NCBI GenBank assembly: GCA_051453625.1
Contig: JBOZIK010000001.1
Span: forward strand, 17,903,872-17,940,393
DNA length: 36,522 nucleotides
DNA from: Welwitschia mirabilis
Lineage: Eukaryota > Gnetophyta > Gnetopsida > Welwitschiales
Direction of reading: 5' to 3'
The position numbers and the translations under genes are program-made. A model generated the notes under the pieces. That model saw nothing but the letters and a program-made list of their open reading frames with translations. It did not search any database and had not been told where the DNA came from. Numbering within the stretch: position 1 is the stretch's first letter; every line of letters begins with the position of its first letter. This document shows, piece by piece, positions 10,491-22,419 of this stretch.

Positions 10491-12430
10491 AATCTAATAG
10501 CAGATACATCTCTATGTGCTAATTATTCTCTAGTTTCTTCTATATTTCCAAGAAATCATAGCCATTGAATTCCTTAGTATTAATTGCATTACAATTATTG
10601 TGCATCACTAGATCTCCAAGAAAAAAGTAATAACTTGCATCCAACAATAGCATTGAGTTTAAACCAATGCCATTGATAATACCTTAATAACATATTTACT
10701 TGATAAAACCAGATTAATTTTATTTGTTAATAAGAAGAGAAAATCTATAGTGATCAACATGTCTTTGAGAGAACCACGTGCAATTACAATTGCAACTTAA
10801 ATTGGTAGTGGAAGATCAAAAGGAAATGTATTATGGAAGAATCACTCTTAGAGCATGCAAAAATTGGATGTAGCAATAGAAAAATAAATTTGTCATCTAG
10901 TTTACTGAGCATGCTTTTCTCTCCTATTGATACATTTGCTAATTACACTTACATGTAGACATTTATGTATTTCATTTATGTATTTCATTTATGTATTTTT
11001 CTATATAATCATAAGGCTCCTCCAATAGTGCCCCTCTGAAAAATGTCCAAATGAGCACTTCTGCAAATGTCTACATCTTTCAATCCCATTTCTCTTTTTT
11101 CTACGAAGGCATAAACATTAAATCATAGGTAAAGAAAGGTAGATCAGACAATGACTGATGAAGTGTCATAGGAATTATAAGTCCAAGAAGTAATCTAATC
11201 TTTCGAACATTCTACTTCGTTTCTAAGTTTTGGGGATTCTCTGAATAATGACTTTGGCCTAATCTTTACATCTTCTAAATCCTCTCCATGTGTATTATTG
11301 TTATTATTTTTGATATGCTCTTCAATAAAGAAGAAAAATAGATTCTTAAAGTATGATCAAATGCATTTGACTAAGAAAGAATGCACTACCAAAGTTAGCA
11401 AGAAGAGGAACTATAGTTCTTCCTTTGGATCTAAGAGACTCCTAAATTGGTAAATACATTCGATTGGAAATTTACTAGGATTTACTTTGATCTCATTTGT
11501 TGGATCTAATAGATGTATAATGCATAGAATAATCCCATAACTGAGAGTCAAGCAACATCTCAGGGAGTTTGTGAGATATGCATTTCAAACAACTTAATTG
11601 TTTAATGTTTACTTGATACAATTTATACGAGTAATAAGGCCCAACATAGAGATTAATGGCCTATCTTATAATTGGATCCACATCCCAATATTTATGTATT
11701 TTGAGCCAACCTATCTTAAAATAAAACTTAAACCCAATACTAAGCTTATCTAATCTCTTATTAATGTAACCTATTTTCCTATTCGTTTAATCTTCATCAT
11801 CTAGCTTATGTACTTCTTATCTTATGGAATTATAAAGTTAAGGTTAGATGGCTATCTTATTCTTTTTTTTTATAAAAGGTTTTTTACATTTTTAGAACTA
11901 TCATCTATGTTTTCTAAGTTATTATATGCTTTATTTGATTCTTTAGATGAAATTTCTACCACTTGTCATCTTCATTAGTTACCTACTTCATGTTGTTAAT
12001 ACTTCATAAACAAACCTTAATAAGCTTTAAGGTTTAAAATCATGTTTATGACATCTTCTTAGAATATCTCTGAAGCACTTAAACGTCTTGTGAAAAGGTT
12101 GGTTATCTTAGTTTTAAATGTCCATAATTTTTCTTTTTAGTTTATTGGTTTTGTGTATTAGGAGGAAAGAAAGAATTTCAAAATCTCATGTATGAAATCT
12201 CTCTATGATTTAATTAGTATGGTTTTAATTTTATTAACCAAGATTTAGATTTCTCTTTTAAGGAAAAGGGGAAAATTTTCATTCTAATTACTTTAACTTA
12301 ATTTCTTAAAACTAAAATTATGTCTTTGAATTCTCTTAAATGCTTATAAAAATATTTAGAATCTAGGATATGAAATTTTGATAATAAGTTGATAATGATA
12401 GGATTTGTTTTAATTTAATTCATGCATCAA

Positions 12431-12431
<1 letters not shown>
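10491..12431. other. Intergenic, nothing firmly recognised
   Basis: A plus-strand stretch at about 11326-11450 reads as lysine- and serine-rich codons (KYDQMHLTKKEC, then SKKRNYSSSFGSKRL). The opposite strand at about 11150-11340 also reads without many stops. Neither matches a family I know. The rest is featureless apart from a short tandem repeat. Confidence 0.35.
10960..10998. repeat. 13-bp tandem repeat, three copies
   Basis: The unit catttatgtattt is repeated exactly three times, starting at 10960, 10973 and 10986. Confidence 0.9.

Positions 12432-12487
<56 letters not shown>
12432..12487. repeat. (TG)28 microsatellite
   Basis: Perfect dinucleotide run of 28 TG units. Alternating purine-pyrimidine of this length can adopt Z-DNA and is usually highly variable between individuals. 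Confidence 0.97.
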
Positions 12488-12489
<2 letters not shown>

Positions 12490-14542
12490 GTTATAGCTAA
12501 ACACTTCAGTTGTCATATATCTTTCAATGTTATCTGAGGTAATATTTCATAGAAACACAAATATGTTTGGAATTTTCAATTAAAGTTTCATTAATATAAA
12601 TTTTATATTTTGAGTATTAATGATCAAAGTCAATGGCAAAGTTGTCTAGGAAGTGGTTGGTGTTCTAGTTATTCATCACTTTTCTTATAGAATATGCCAA
12701 TAATAGATCTAATCTAATGAGGTGAAAGAGATTAGGATTGACAAAAGTATTCTATAAGAAACTATAGATTAAATTTTCTTTTAAAAAAATAAAATACTAT
12801 AATACACAACTTGAAATTTTTATGATAATAGAATTTCCAAAAATGAAAGTAATATTAATAAATGTGACTATAGCATGTCTTAAATGTTGAAAGTTACATG
12901 GTAGAAAATAGAGAGTAAATAGAGAGAAAAGTTATGCTATGTAACATAAGGCATTTGATAGGAAACTTTTTCAAATTCAAAATTTAGTGTTCATAATGTA
13001 GAGAAATATTTTAATAGTAAATAATATAAATATTTCACAAATGCAACTGATAAATAAATCTTATTATCTCTATAATTAGGAATGTAAAAAAAATAAATAT
13101 TAGAGTGCATCTGGTATAAAGTGAAATTAATATCTCCAAGCTAAATATCTATAGATCTTCATTATTACACTATAGATTCTTCTAATTATTTTAAAATAAA
13201 TAATTTCTTATTTTTAATAAAATATAAAAATAGAAATAATTTCATAAATAAAATAATTTTTGTCAAGCCAAGAAACACCAATTACAGTTCTTGGTAATGA
13301 TGCTTAAAACTTATTATACCTTAACTTTTATTGTGATTTGTAATCTTGGAAGATGTGCCTAAGATATCAAGGTATAGGTAAAAGTTTAAAGTAAATAGAC
13401 TAGAGAATCCTATTCTAGTATAGTTAATCCTAGTTATTAATCCATTTTATAGGTATTTTAGAGCTCATAATATTAGATGAGGGCTTCAAATAAGTATTTG
13501 ATTAAAAAATATTCTAAATAAGGTTTGAAAAAGATATTTAGATATTAGATAGAAGATATTTCTTCTTTTAGGAATTAGAAATGACTATTTATAAGGAAAT
13601 CTATTAAGAAAACTCAAATCATATGAAATATATTATATTAGGTAGTTCTCAGACTCATACATAAGTAATAAATTATTTACTACAAATTTCAATGTTTGTG
13701 AAATTACAAGTATTAGAATTATTTTATCTTATAATGAAATATATAAGATAACATCAAAGATATTATAAACTAACATATAAATCATTTAACACCTAACACT
13801 ACATTGACAGAATACATCTAAAATAGAAATATGAAAGAATACCCTAAATAAAGTATTATATACCTACTAATCATAATTAAATTAATATAAAAGAATAAAG
13901 CAAATTTAATAACAAAACTAAATGATTATTCAAATCATTAGTTTAAAGCTATTTTGTGGAATATTATTGTATGTAATAGGTTATATAAAATTACTTGTAG
14001 ATACTACAAGAAAATATTGAAATTTGGATATAATAGCAACTAATATATGACTCCAAGGAAAAATTTATTTTATGGGATAAATTAGGCATTATAAAGAACA
14101 ATTAAAATGGAATGTAAAAATTTATAACCAATTTTGAAAATTGAAATAGTTTTCATAAATATTAAGATGAATCAATTAGATTATAACTAAGTAATATTTT
14201 GGGTATTTCAAATCAAAATAGAATACATTTTCATTAAGTACATTAATTTAATAAGGATTTAATATTATAATGATAAAAATATATGAAAATATTAAGGTTA
14301 CTAATGAAGATATAACTTACCTCAAATATCAATTAAAATGAAATCTTGCATACTTAAATGGAAACAATAAATGCTTAAAAAAGCCCTTAAAAGAAGTCTC
14401 TGAGCATGCTACACTTAAGCATATTATACTAGAAATACAAATTTACCTAAATGAATTCTCAAGATCTAAAGGTATAGAATAATAAATATAAGGCATGTGA
14501 TGTTTTCATTTTTCTTTTTACATAATAATTTAAAAAATAAAA
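12488..14542. other. Very AT-rich intergenic, nothing recognised
   Basis: No coding frame above background and no clear repeat. The apparent long frames at the right end are produced by the N run. Confidence 0.6.
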
Positions 14543-15058
14543 NNNNNNNNNNNNNNNNNNNNNNNNNNNNNNNNNNNNNNNNNNNNNNNNNNNNNNNNNN
14601 NNNNNNNNNNNNNNNNNNNNNNNNNNNNNNNNNNNNNNNNNNNNNNNNNNNNNNNNNNNNNNNNNNNNNNNNNNNNNNNNNNNNNNNNNNNNNNNNNNNN
14701 NNNNNNNNNNNNNNNNNNNNNNNNNNNNNNNNNNNNNNNNNNNNNNNNNNNNNNNNNNNNNNNNNNNNNNNNNNNNNNNNNNNNNNNNNNNNNNNNNNNN
14801 NNNNNNNNNNNNNNNNNNNNNNNNNNNNNNNNNNNNNNNNNNNNNNNNNNNNNNNNNNNNNNNNNNNNNNNNNNNNNNNNNNNNNNNNNNNNNNNNNNNN
14901 NNNNNNNNNNNNNNNNNNNNNNNNNNNNNNNNNNNNNNNNNNNNNNNNNNNNNNNNNNNNNNNNNNNNNNNNNNNNNNNNNNNNNNNNNNNNNNNNNNNN
15001 NNNNNNNNNNNNNNNNNNNNNNNNNNNNNNNNNNNNNNNNNNNNNNNNNNNNNNNNNN
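14543..15058. other. Assembly gap, 516 N
   Basis: The run of 516 N appears to have an estimated size. Its flanks are not duplicated. Frames drawn across it on either strand are artefacts. Confidence 0.95.
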
Positions 15059-15793
15059 TAAAATTATGAAGTAAAAATATCTTTAGAAGATGAGATAAAA
15101 ATGTGATTGCCTTTTTACTAATGGAAAACATGATAAATAGTAAGAGGAAAAAGGACTTATCTATATTGACTATAATTTGATTCTTCATGATTTTCACCTT
15201 AACAAAATGTAGACTCTTATTCTAGCAACATGGAAAAATTATGCTACCTTTAAGATCTAGTTAGTGGAACTACTAGAGGGCTAGGATAGCTTGTTAAGAT
15301 TCTCAGCATGTTTATGCAACTCTCACGCACGCCCTAAACTTTCTCAAGGACTTTATTTAGCATTGGTAAAATGATGTAAATAGTTAAAATGTCTCTTCTG
15401 TAAAGTTTATTTCCTTTAGATGGTTATTATATGTTTAACTAACTATAAATTATTCATTTGATAATTTAATCAAATTCATAATATCAACATAGTTTTCATC
15501 GCATTTTTGTTGAATAGTTATTTATCCTTGAACTATTGCTCTTCCATGGGAGCTTCCTATTCTTGATCTTATTCCCTTTTAAAAATCCTCATCTTATCAT
15601 GATATACTACATAAGTAATTTTAAAAATTAATAATATAATTATTATATGTTATTTTAATCATCATTTTTAATCATTTCAAGATAACTTCATTATATAACT
15701 TATTCATTTTCCCAACTATGTTGATCATAATGACATCATTCAACCAACACTCTAAGTAGTCATAGGGTTTTGCTTTATACCTCCATATAATGC
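15059..15793. other. AT-rich intergenic, nothing recognised
   Basis: The segment at 15250-15360 is less AT-rich (gcatgtttatgcaactctc, then acgcacgccc) and may be a repeat fragment. I could not assign it. Confidence 0.45.
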
Positions 15794-16482
15794 NNNNNNN
15801 NNNNNNNNNNNNNNNNNNNNNNNNNNNNNNNNNNNNNNNNNNNNNNNNNNNNNNNNNNNNNNNNNNNNNNNNNNNNNNNNNNNNNNNNNNNNNNNNNNNN
15901 NNNNNNNNNNNNNNNNNNNNNNNNNNNNNNNNNNNNNNNNNNNNNNNNNNNNNNNNNNNNNNNNNNNNNNNNNNNNNNNNNNNNNNNNNNNNNNNNNNNN
16001 NNNNNNNNNNNNNNNNNNNNNNNNNNNNNNNNNNNNNNNNNNNNNNNNNNNNNNNNNNNNNNNNNNNNNNNNNNNNNNNNNNNNNNNNNNNNNNNNNNNN
16101 NNNNNNNNNNNNNNNNNNNNNNNNNNNNNNNNNNNNNNNNNNNNNNNNNNNNNNNNNNNNNNNNNNNNNNNNNNNNNNNNNNNNNNNNNNNNNNNNNNNN
16201 NNNNNNNNNNNNNNNNNNNNNNNNNNNNNNNNNNNNNNNNNNNNNNNNNNNNNNNNNNNNNNNNNNNNNNNNNNNNNNNNNNNNNNNNNNNNNNNNNNNN
16301 NNNNNNNNNNNNNNNNNNNNNNNNNNNNNNNNNNNNNNNNNNNNNNNNNNNNNNNNNNNNNNNNNNNNNNNNNNNNNNNNNNNNNNNNNNNNNNNNNNNN
16401 NNNNNNNNNNNNNNNNNNNNNNNNNNNNNNNNNNNNNNNNNNNNNNNNNNNNNNNNNNNNNNNNNNNNNNNNNNNNNNNNNN
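15794..16482. other. Assembly gap, 689 N
   Basis: The run of 689 N has an apparently estimated size. The three long frames crossing it consist almost entirely of unknown residues and are not genes. Confidence 0.95.
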
Positions 16483-18842
16483 TCCAAGTCATAGTGATAT
16501 GAACTACATTCCTTTATCATTGATGAATGAATCAAAAATATATTCCTTTGAAATTCTTTTGCAAAATCAATCAAATCAACCCATTCATTCCTTATCACAC
16601 TAAGATGACATTATCATGTTAATGCATCTCCTAGTAAAAGCATCATTAAATATTGATTACATAACCTATTATTAATATTTTTTAATTTAAAATGGTTCTA
16701 AATAAATTATAGCCAATCTAGTAGCTCCTTAGAAAGCTCTAGAGTACCCACATACATATAAATTTTAACATTTTTCAAATATTGCTGCGTGTCTCTTTCT
16801 TTCATGCTATGATTTATTTTTATGAAGAAATTTATCTATTCAATTCTTATACTTTTATAGTTCTTATTAATATCTTCATAATTTTATGGTATTGAGGACC
16901 GTTATGTGAGGCTAAGCTTTTACAAATGAAAACTAGTTCCTTTATTATAGAAAGGTCTAAATGTCATTTCCTTCATAGGGATAAATGAGATAAACTATAA
17001 TAAAAAAATTACAAAACCAAATATGAAGAAAAGAGATTTTAATAAAATAAAAATAAAAATAGAAGAATTATTTAATAAGATTAGAGGCTAATGAGCATAG
17101 CTCTCAGAATACAACATGAAAACAATAGCACTAGTAAGAGTCCTTGCAAAGAAAGTAGACTTGTTTTCTTCTAAAGCTAGAAATGTTAAACTTCATCAAA
17201 GCTCAAGCATGGTGACATATTCTCATTTACCATATAAATGTTGGTGAATATTTCAATTCATCTAAGCTCCCATAGCATATCTATATAATCATGAAAAGTA
17301 GGATGTAATTTCTAAAGACCATAAAACATTAGTATGATCTATAAATTATGATGTAAATATGAATAAATCACTCAAAATAATATAAATCTCAACATATTTT
17401 AGTACCATAAGAAGAATAATAAGTATGTAAAATTTTCACTCTTGCTATGAAAAAGATTTCATCAAATATTAACTATTGTTTCTTCAACTTATTAAAAGTA
17501 TGAAAAGTATGTTCTTAGTCATACTTAAAATTCAAAGAATAAATATAAGAATAATAAGATTTTAGTAATGAAATAGATCAAAATTTTAATACATAAACAT
17601 AAAACATCAAGCTATAATTAAAATATCATGGTATCTTAAGCACTACCCCATCTTAAGAGAATGATTTTAAAAGAAGACATAGAAAGAATCAACCTTAGCA
17701 TGAAGTATATCTAGATCAGTCCCTTTTCAAGCATTCAACATGTTAAAAAATGGGTTACTTAGTCCTTTTTATAGAGAATGTTAAGCTTGAAATGGTTAGA
17801 GTTCTTTGTACTTTTGTGTTAGATCATGTGATTGATATTCTTTGTCTTCTAATATTGGTTGAGGTGGTTGGGATTATGTCTTATAAGATTTGGTATCTTT
17901 TATCAGAAACAACATGGACTTTCATGATGAGTCCAACATGTAAACTTTTAAGAAAGATTCCTCCACTAATTAGTGCCACCACCACATGTCATAAGTACTA
18001 TCATTGCTTTTTATAAGCATAGTCATGTTACAATTAAAGTTAATAGTTGATTTTAATGCAATAATTAATTTGGAACATGATCAAGAACCAATAGCTTTTC
18101 CATGGTAAAATCAAACATAATTCTACTAGAAGTCATTATCCTAAAGAAAATAGTACTGCTATATAGGTAGCTAAGGCTACTAGCATGTCATATAAGATCA
18201 ATGCCAACTTTCAGATGGTACTCCAAAATGAAGTTAAATATCTGAAAACACTATGAGAAGTACATAAGTTTAGATATGAAATTAAAAAGAATAGAAGACA
18301 TATTTTTATAATGAATTAGTTAAGTTAATATCTTCACTTATTATAAATTGGCCTAATATACTTGAGATAAATGTTAAGTTTTACACATTATCAATTCAAA
18401 CATCTATTTATCTAGGCTTTAAATTCTCCCATTTTAATCTTAAAAATAAATTTATAATTGAGATTAGAGGTTTTTTATGGGTTGTTCTCATAATTACACT
18501 TCAAGTTTCTATAGGATGAAATTGATTTTGTCATTTGTAACTTTTTTTAAAGACTTAACATTTGCATAATTAGCTTGGAACCACTAATGAACTTTGTTAA
18601 TTTTTTAAGGAGCCACCTAGACTATATTGCTACTTTTAACCTATCTTTTATAGCTTAAAATTTAGTTATTTAAATAGTTAGAAGTTAAACATTGTAAAAT
18701 TTCTTTTATTACTAAGTAATTAATAAGATTATATATTTAATTAATTAGAAAAATGTTTTAATTTAATAATTAATGACTTAATCACATTAAAATACTTGTT
18801 TTGGAGATTTGTAAGCTTCCATGAAGTTCGTCAATCCCTCTT
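16483..18842. other. Intergenic, no supported gene
   Basis: An 88-codon plus-strand frame at 17750-18016 is hydrophobic and has no recognisable motif. On the minus strand the same stretch contains CTATAAAAAGG followed by a CT-free region, and a catgtggtgg word, so it may be a decayed LTR promoter. Everything else is AT-rich without features. Confidence 0.4.
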
Positions 18843-19053
18843 GTCAATCATGTATGACCTTATATCCTTCTAGAGTGATGATGTCAGTAGTGTAACATCC
18901 TGTAGCCTTCTATGAGATATCAAGTATTCATATTAGTAGTGTAACCTCCTATACACTTTTGGAGTGATGATGTTAATCGCATAACCTTATGTGAGATTCA
19001 TTAGAGTTTCATGTTAGTAGTGTAATTCCCTATACCCTTTAGGAGTGATAATG
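18843..19053. repeat. Alternating 40/41-bp tandem array (A-B-A-B-A)
   Basis: Unit A ends in gagtgatgatg or a close variant and occurs at about 18843-18882, 18932-18971 and 19013-19053. Unit B carries cataacctt/gtaacatcc with tgagat and att-cat, and occurs at about 18883-18931 and 18972-19012. The second and third A units start 81 bases apart and share ttagtagtgtaa, then cctatac, then gagtgat. A and B are themselves related (agtcg/agtag, then taac), so the array looks like an old dimerised minisatellite. Confidence 0.65.
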
Positions 19054-19439
19054 ATTTCTTCATTAAGATGCATACATGATGTATTAATAACATGCAAAAA
19101 TTAACATTTAGACCAAGCATGTTTCACTAATTTAGCTTAGGCAAAGACATTAGAGTAGTTATTTTATCATAAAACTATATCTTCAACTCTTTTTAATATA
19201 ATTTTTGGACTTATGAACTTTACCATAATAATTTTAGTTAAATTGCTACATTTAGATGACATAATAAAATCTAAAGATAATCTAACTAAAAATACCATCA
19301 TCACTATCTAGATCACTAGCATTACTAGTTCTTTAGATTAAAATGCATCAAGAGTTATGTTTTATAATTATATCTAAAAATTATTAATTTTAGCTTATGG
19401 GATCAATTAGTTATGGCATCAAATTTTGAAAAATCATGT

Positions 19440-19960
19440 AGCCATAAAAGTGTCAAATTTCTAATGGAAAATCCTAAAATACAAAACCCTAATCTTAAAA
19501 CCCTAGATTTATCTTTACCTATAAAAAGGATCAAGCACCATCATTTGTAATAATCTTTAATTGGAAAAAATAGTTAGAATTCTTAGAGCCATGATTATCA
19601 TGTTATTCTAAACTTCCCCTTTAGAAGCGAGTTATCCTTGAGACTATCTATGAGGATTTCATATCATCTTTTCTTTCATCCTCTGCTGTAATGCAGTTTA
19701 TGTTTTTAATAAAGTAATATTCAATCATTCTTTATTTTGAATTTCAATTAATCTGATACTTTTAATTCTTAAATAAGACTATATTATTGAGTTCTTTCAT
19801 TACTAAGTAAGTTTCTTGAGGTTACCTATTAATTATCATCATTCAGTTTAATAGATCTTGGGCAAATTAGTTCTTACTTTCCATGTTTACATTAGGCTAT
19901 AAAAGACTAAAGGAAATAAGGAATCCACTAACACTCATTGGTAAATAAGATTACATTACC
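19440..19960 (+). mobile_element. Second LTR-like relic with TATA box
   Basis: TATAAAAAGG at 19520-19529 follows a run of aaaccctaatc/aaaccctag words. Downstream, a ttaataaagtaatattcaa then ttttgaatttcaatt stretch resembles 1397-1448 in the first relic. A later part (ggctataaaagactaaagg) resembles the ttagtaaaggataaaagac leader near 1825. Both relics are therefore probably from related plus-strand LTR elements. No coding region survives, so this could be a solo LTR. Confidence 0.35.
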
Positions 19961-19989
19961 ACAATATAAGCCATTATGACTTAATAATT

Positions 19990-20519
19990 CAAGCTTTATT
20001 TTAATAATTTATAGGATATTATTGAAGTGAAGATTTACTATTGGATGATTATATTGAAGATATTACTTATAAAGGGAAGCACACAATTAGGTTTTTACTA
20101 GGATTTTCCCATCTCCATAAGTGTAGAACAATCGTATGCATACAAACCTTAGCAAATTCCCCTTCAATATAGAAATACACTTTCTTTCAAGGGAAAACTA
20201 GAGTATTAATAGGAAAACCTTGGGGATTTTTGCCTACAATAAAGCCTTCTTAAAGGAGTTACAATGTTAGGGAACTACTTTGCTAAAGAAGTAGTTAATT
20301 TATTATTATACATCCTATTGCAAATAAAACTTATTATGTACATTACACGTCCCATAATACTAGGCCAAAAAATGTATTACACACCTCATAGTACTATTCT
20401 ATAATTATACTATACATCTTATAGTACTAAGATCAGAAGTAACTTTGATAAGAGACTAAAAAATTAAATAAAGAAGGAGTAACTTTGATAAGAGATTTAA
20501 AAGTTAAATAAAGCCCATA
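19990..20519 (-). mobile_element. Putative 3' LTR of copia copy A
   Basis: This lies immediately after the RNase H end of copy A on the minus strand. The junction at about 20519 reads TTGTAGATTATGGGC, which resembles a decayed polypurine tract followed by an LTR start (family form roughly GGGAGATTGTTGGGC). U3 would contain two sets of tandem repeats, described separately. The left end was not found. The boundary at about 19990 is set only by the neighbouring relic. Confidence 0.45.
20303..20437. repeat. ~35-bp degenerate tandem repeat, four copies, in putative U3
   Basis: Four blocks at about 20303-20328, 20337-20365, 20366-20400 and 20401-20437 share an attacacntcntantactan core (for example attacacgtcccataatac, attacacacctcatagtac, actatacatcttatagtac). 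Position beside the LTR start suggests former U3 enhancer repeats, as known in some plant copia LTRs. Confidence 0.6.
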
Positions 20520-20520
20520 A
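20441..20520. repeat. 40-bp direct tandem repeat, two copies, at the LTR start
   Basis: Units at 20441-20480 and 20481-20520 both start aactttgataagaga and continue with a purine-rich segment and ttaaataaag. They lie at the presumed outer edge of U3 in copy A. Confidence 0.85.
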
Positions 20521-20579
20521 TCTACAAGATAAAAAAATGGATTTAAATCAACTCATTATCAAAACAATTTTGGACTTGA

Positions 20580-21965
20580 AATACTAGAACATCGAACCTC
20601 TCTTAACCAAGTGGTTTGATAATAATATCAATAGTTTTCTTTATAGTCGGATAGTATACTAGCATAATAACTTCATTTTTCATTAGTTACCTAATTTTGT
20701 GTAGCCTTTTATCCTATTATGGTGCACTATATTTTTTTCTATGTAACTTGTTGACTTAATATCAATGAAGATCTCTATTACCTTATTTTTCTTTAAGTTT
20801 ACTGCTTCTAATAATTTATTTAGCAATTTGATTTCTCTACATGCTTCAATGGTAGTTGTATATTCTACCCTACTAAAAGATCATACTATAGTTTTCTAAT
20901 GCTTTGATCACTAAGACAAAGCTAATGTTCTGAGGAATATAGTCTACCCTAATGTTAACAATGAGGTATCAGTTTTTCTAGCAAGATTAAAATTAGAGTA
21001 TGCCTTCAAGTGAAATTAAGAGTTTATTTTATATGTTAGATCTAACTCTTTAGTCTTCTTTAGATATCTTAGTACTCTCTTTATGTCATTTAGATGAGTG
21101 GTCTTAGGCACATAAGATATATTGATAATATACTAATAACATATGATATGTTAGATCTGTATTAATTATGTAAATTAAACTTCCTATTATTCTTATATAT
21201 CTAGATTTATTTACATATTCTGAACCTTCATTAATAGATATTTTGACATTCTTATCTAAAGATGTTATAGATTCTTTTGCATCTTATAGTTCAAACTCCT
21301 AGATTAGATCTATGATGTACTTCTTAATGTCAAGAAGATTCATCCATTTGTTAAATAACTTCTAGAACTATGTAGAATCTGGTTAATCACAGATCAAAAA
21401 TCTTGAATTTCTTACTTATGATAACTTTTTGTTCTTTTTACATCTTCTTCATTATTTCTAGTTATTAGCATATCATCTATATAAACCACAATTATGTAAA
21501 TTTATACCCATTAGTTTTTATGAATAATTTGGCATCCACATCTTTATAATCATATAATCTAAATCTAGTAAAACTTAAATAATTTTCTAGCTTTGTGTAC
21601 CAAGTTCTTGGCTCTTATTTTATCTTATGTAAAGGCTTCATTAATCTATATGCCTTATTTTCTTTACCTTTTATTTAAAATTCTTTAGTTATAGAAAGGT
21701 AGTCTTTATGTTTAATTGATAAAGCTTGCATCTTTTTTATGCTTCCAAGATAACCATTGTTTTAATGGTAGTTCATTCTGCTATTAGAGCAAAGACTTCA
21801 TCATATTTAAGTCCTTTCTTCTATCATAAATGTACAACAATAAGCAGAGCTTTATGGTGCTCAAGATTATTATCTACATTATATTTATTATGGAAAACAC
21901 ATTTGTTAAGAAATTCATTGCATTCTAACAGAAGTTCTACCAACTCTCACGTGTCATTTTTAATA
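20580..21965 (-). pseudogene. pol: Copia copy A reverse transcriptase and RNase H, decayed
   Basis: The reverse transcriptase copies element RNA into DNA, and RNase H removes the template. RT begins near 21940 with a stretch like the usual GCKWVFRKKYN region, then NVDNNLEHHKA and KYDEVFA. LYQLNIKTTFL follows at about 21695-21725, where the family has an Asp (QLDVK); the codon at 21710-21712 is AAC, so this metal-binding Asp appears lost by a G-to-A change. The second motif, YIDD, is kept at 21472-21483, followed by MLITRNNEEDVKRTKSY. RNase H is visible at about 20600-20870 as VEYTTTIEACREIKLLNK and EIFIDIKSTSYIEKN, with stops soon after. Many in-frame stops make it non-functional. Confidence 0.85.
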
Positions 21966-22419
21966 AGACTATCATATTCTTTTTACATGACATTTGTGTA
22001 ATGATTATGTTAAACAACATTTTTAAATGGAATTGATTCACCATCAAAATTTAAGTAAAGGTTATCATCATCATCATAATATGTATGTGAGCCATTCCTA
22101 TTTCTAGTTTTATCCTTCTTATCATTACAAACATCTTTGAGAGAAGCTTATAACCAAGTACGTTAATGTCATCTATAAATAGTACTATCGTATTTGGTTG
22201 GATAACTCATTTAATTTCTATGGGAACCATAATTAAGTGTGCTAAGACAACTAAATTTCTTAATTCTTATGTATTGCAAAGAAGGTATACCAATAGAAGA
22301 AACTAAAGCATGATTGGTGGTTGGATCTCTGCTCTTAATCATAGGACGTTGAGTTTAAATTTGGTTTCCAGCTTATAGGAAGAATACAAATTTTAATGAT
22401 TAAGCTAAAAATTATTATT

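Noticed and set aside
11326-11450. Plus-strand lysine- and serine-rich segment that reads like coding sequence
   Set aside because: It spans only about 40 codons, with no recognised family and no continuation on either side.
14466-16598. Long open frames on both strands around 14.5-16.6 kb
   Set aside because: Their length comes from N runs read as unknown residues. The few real residues at either end have no motif.
17750-18016. 88-codon plus-strand frame with hydrophobic stretches
   Set aside because: No domain, no upstream signal and an ordinary length for AT-rich DNA. The opposite strand looks more like a decayed LTR promoter.
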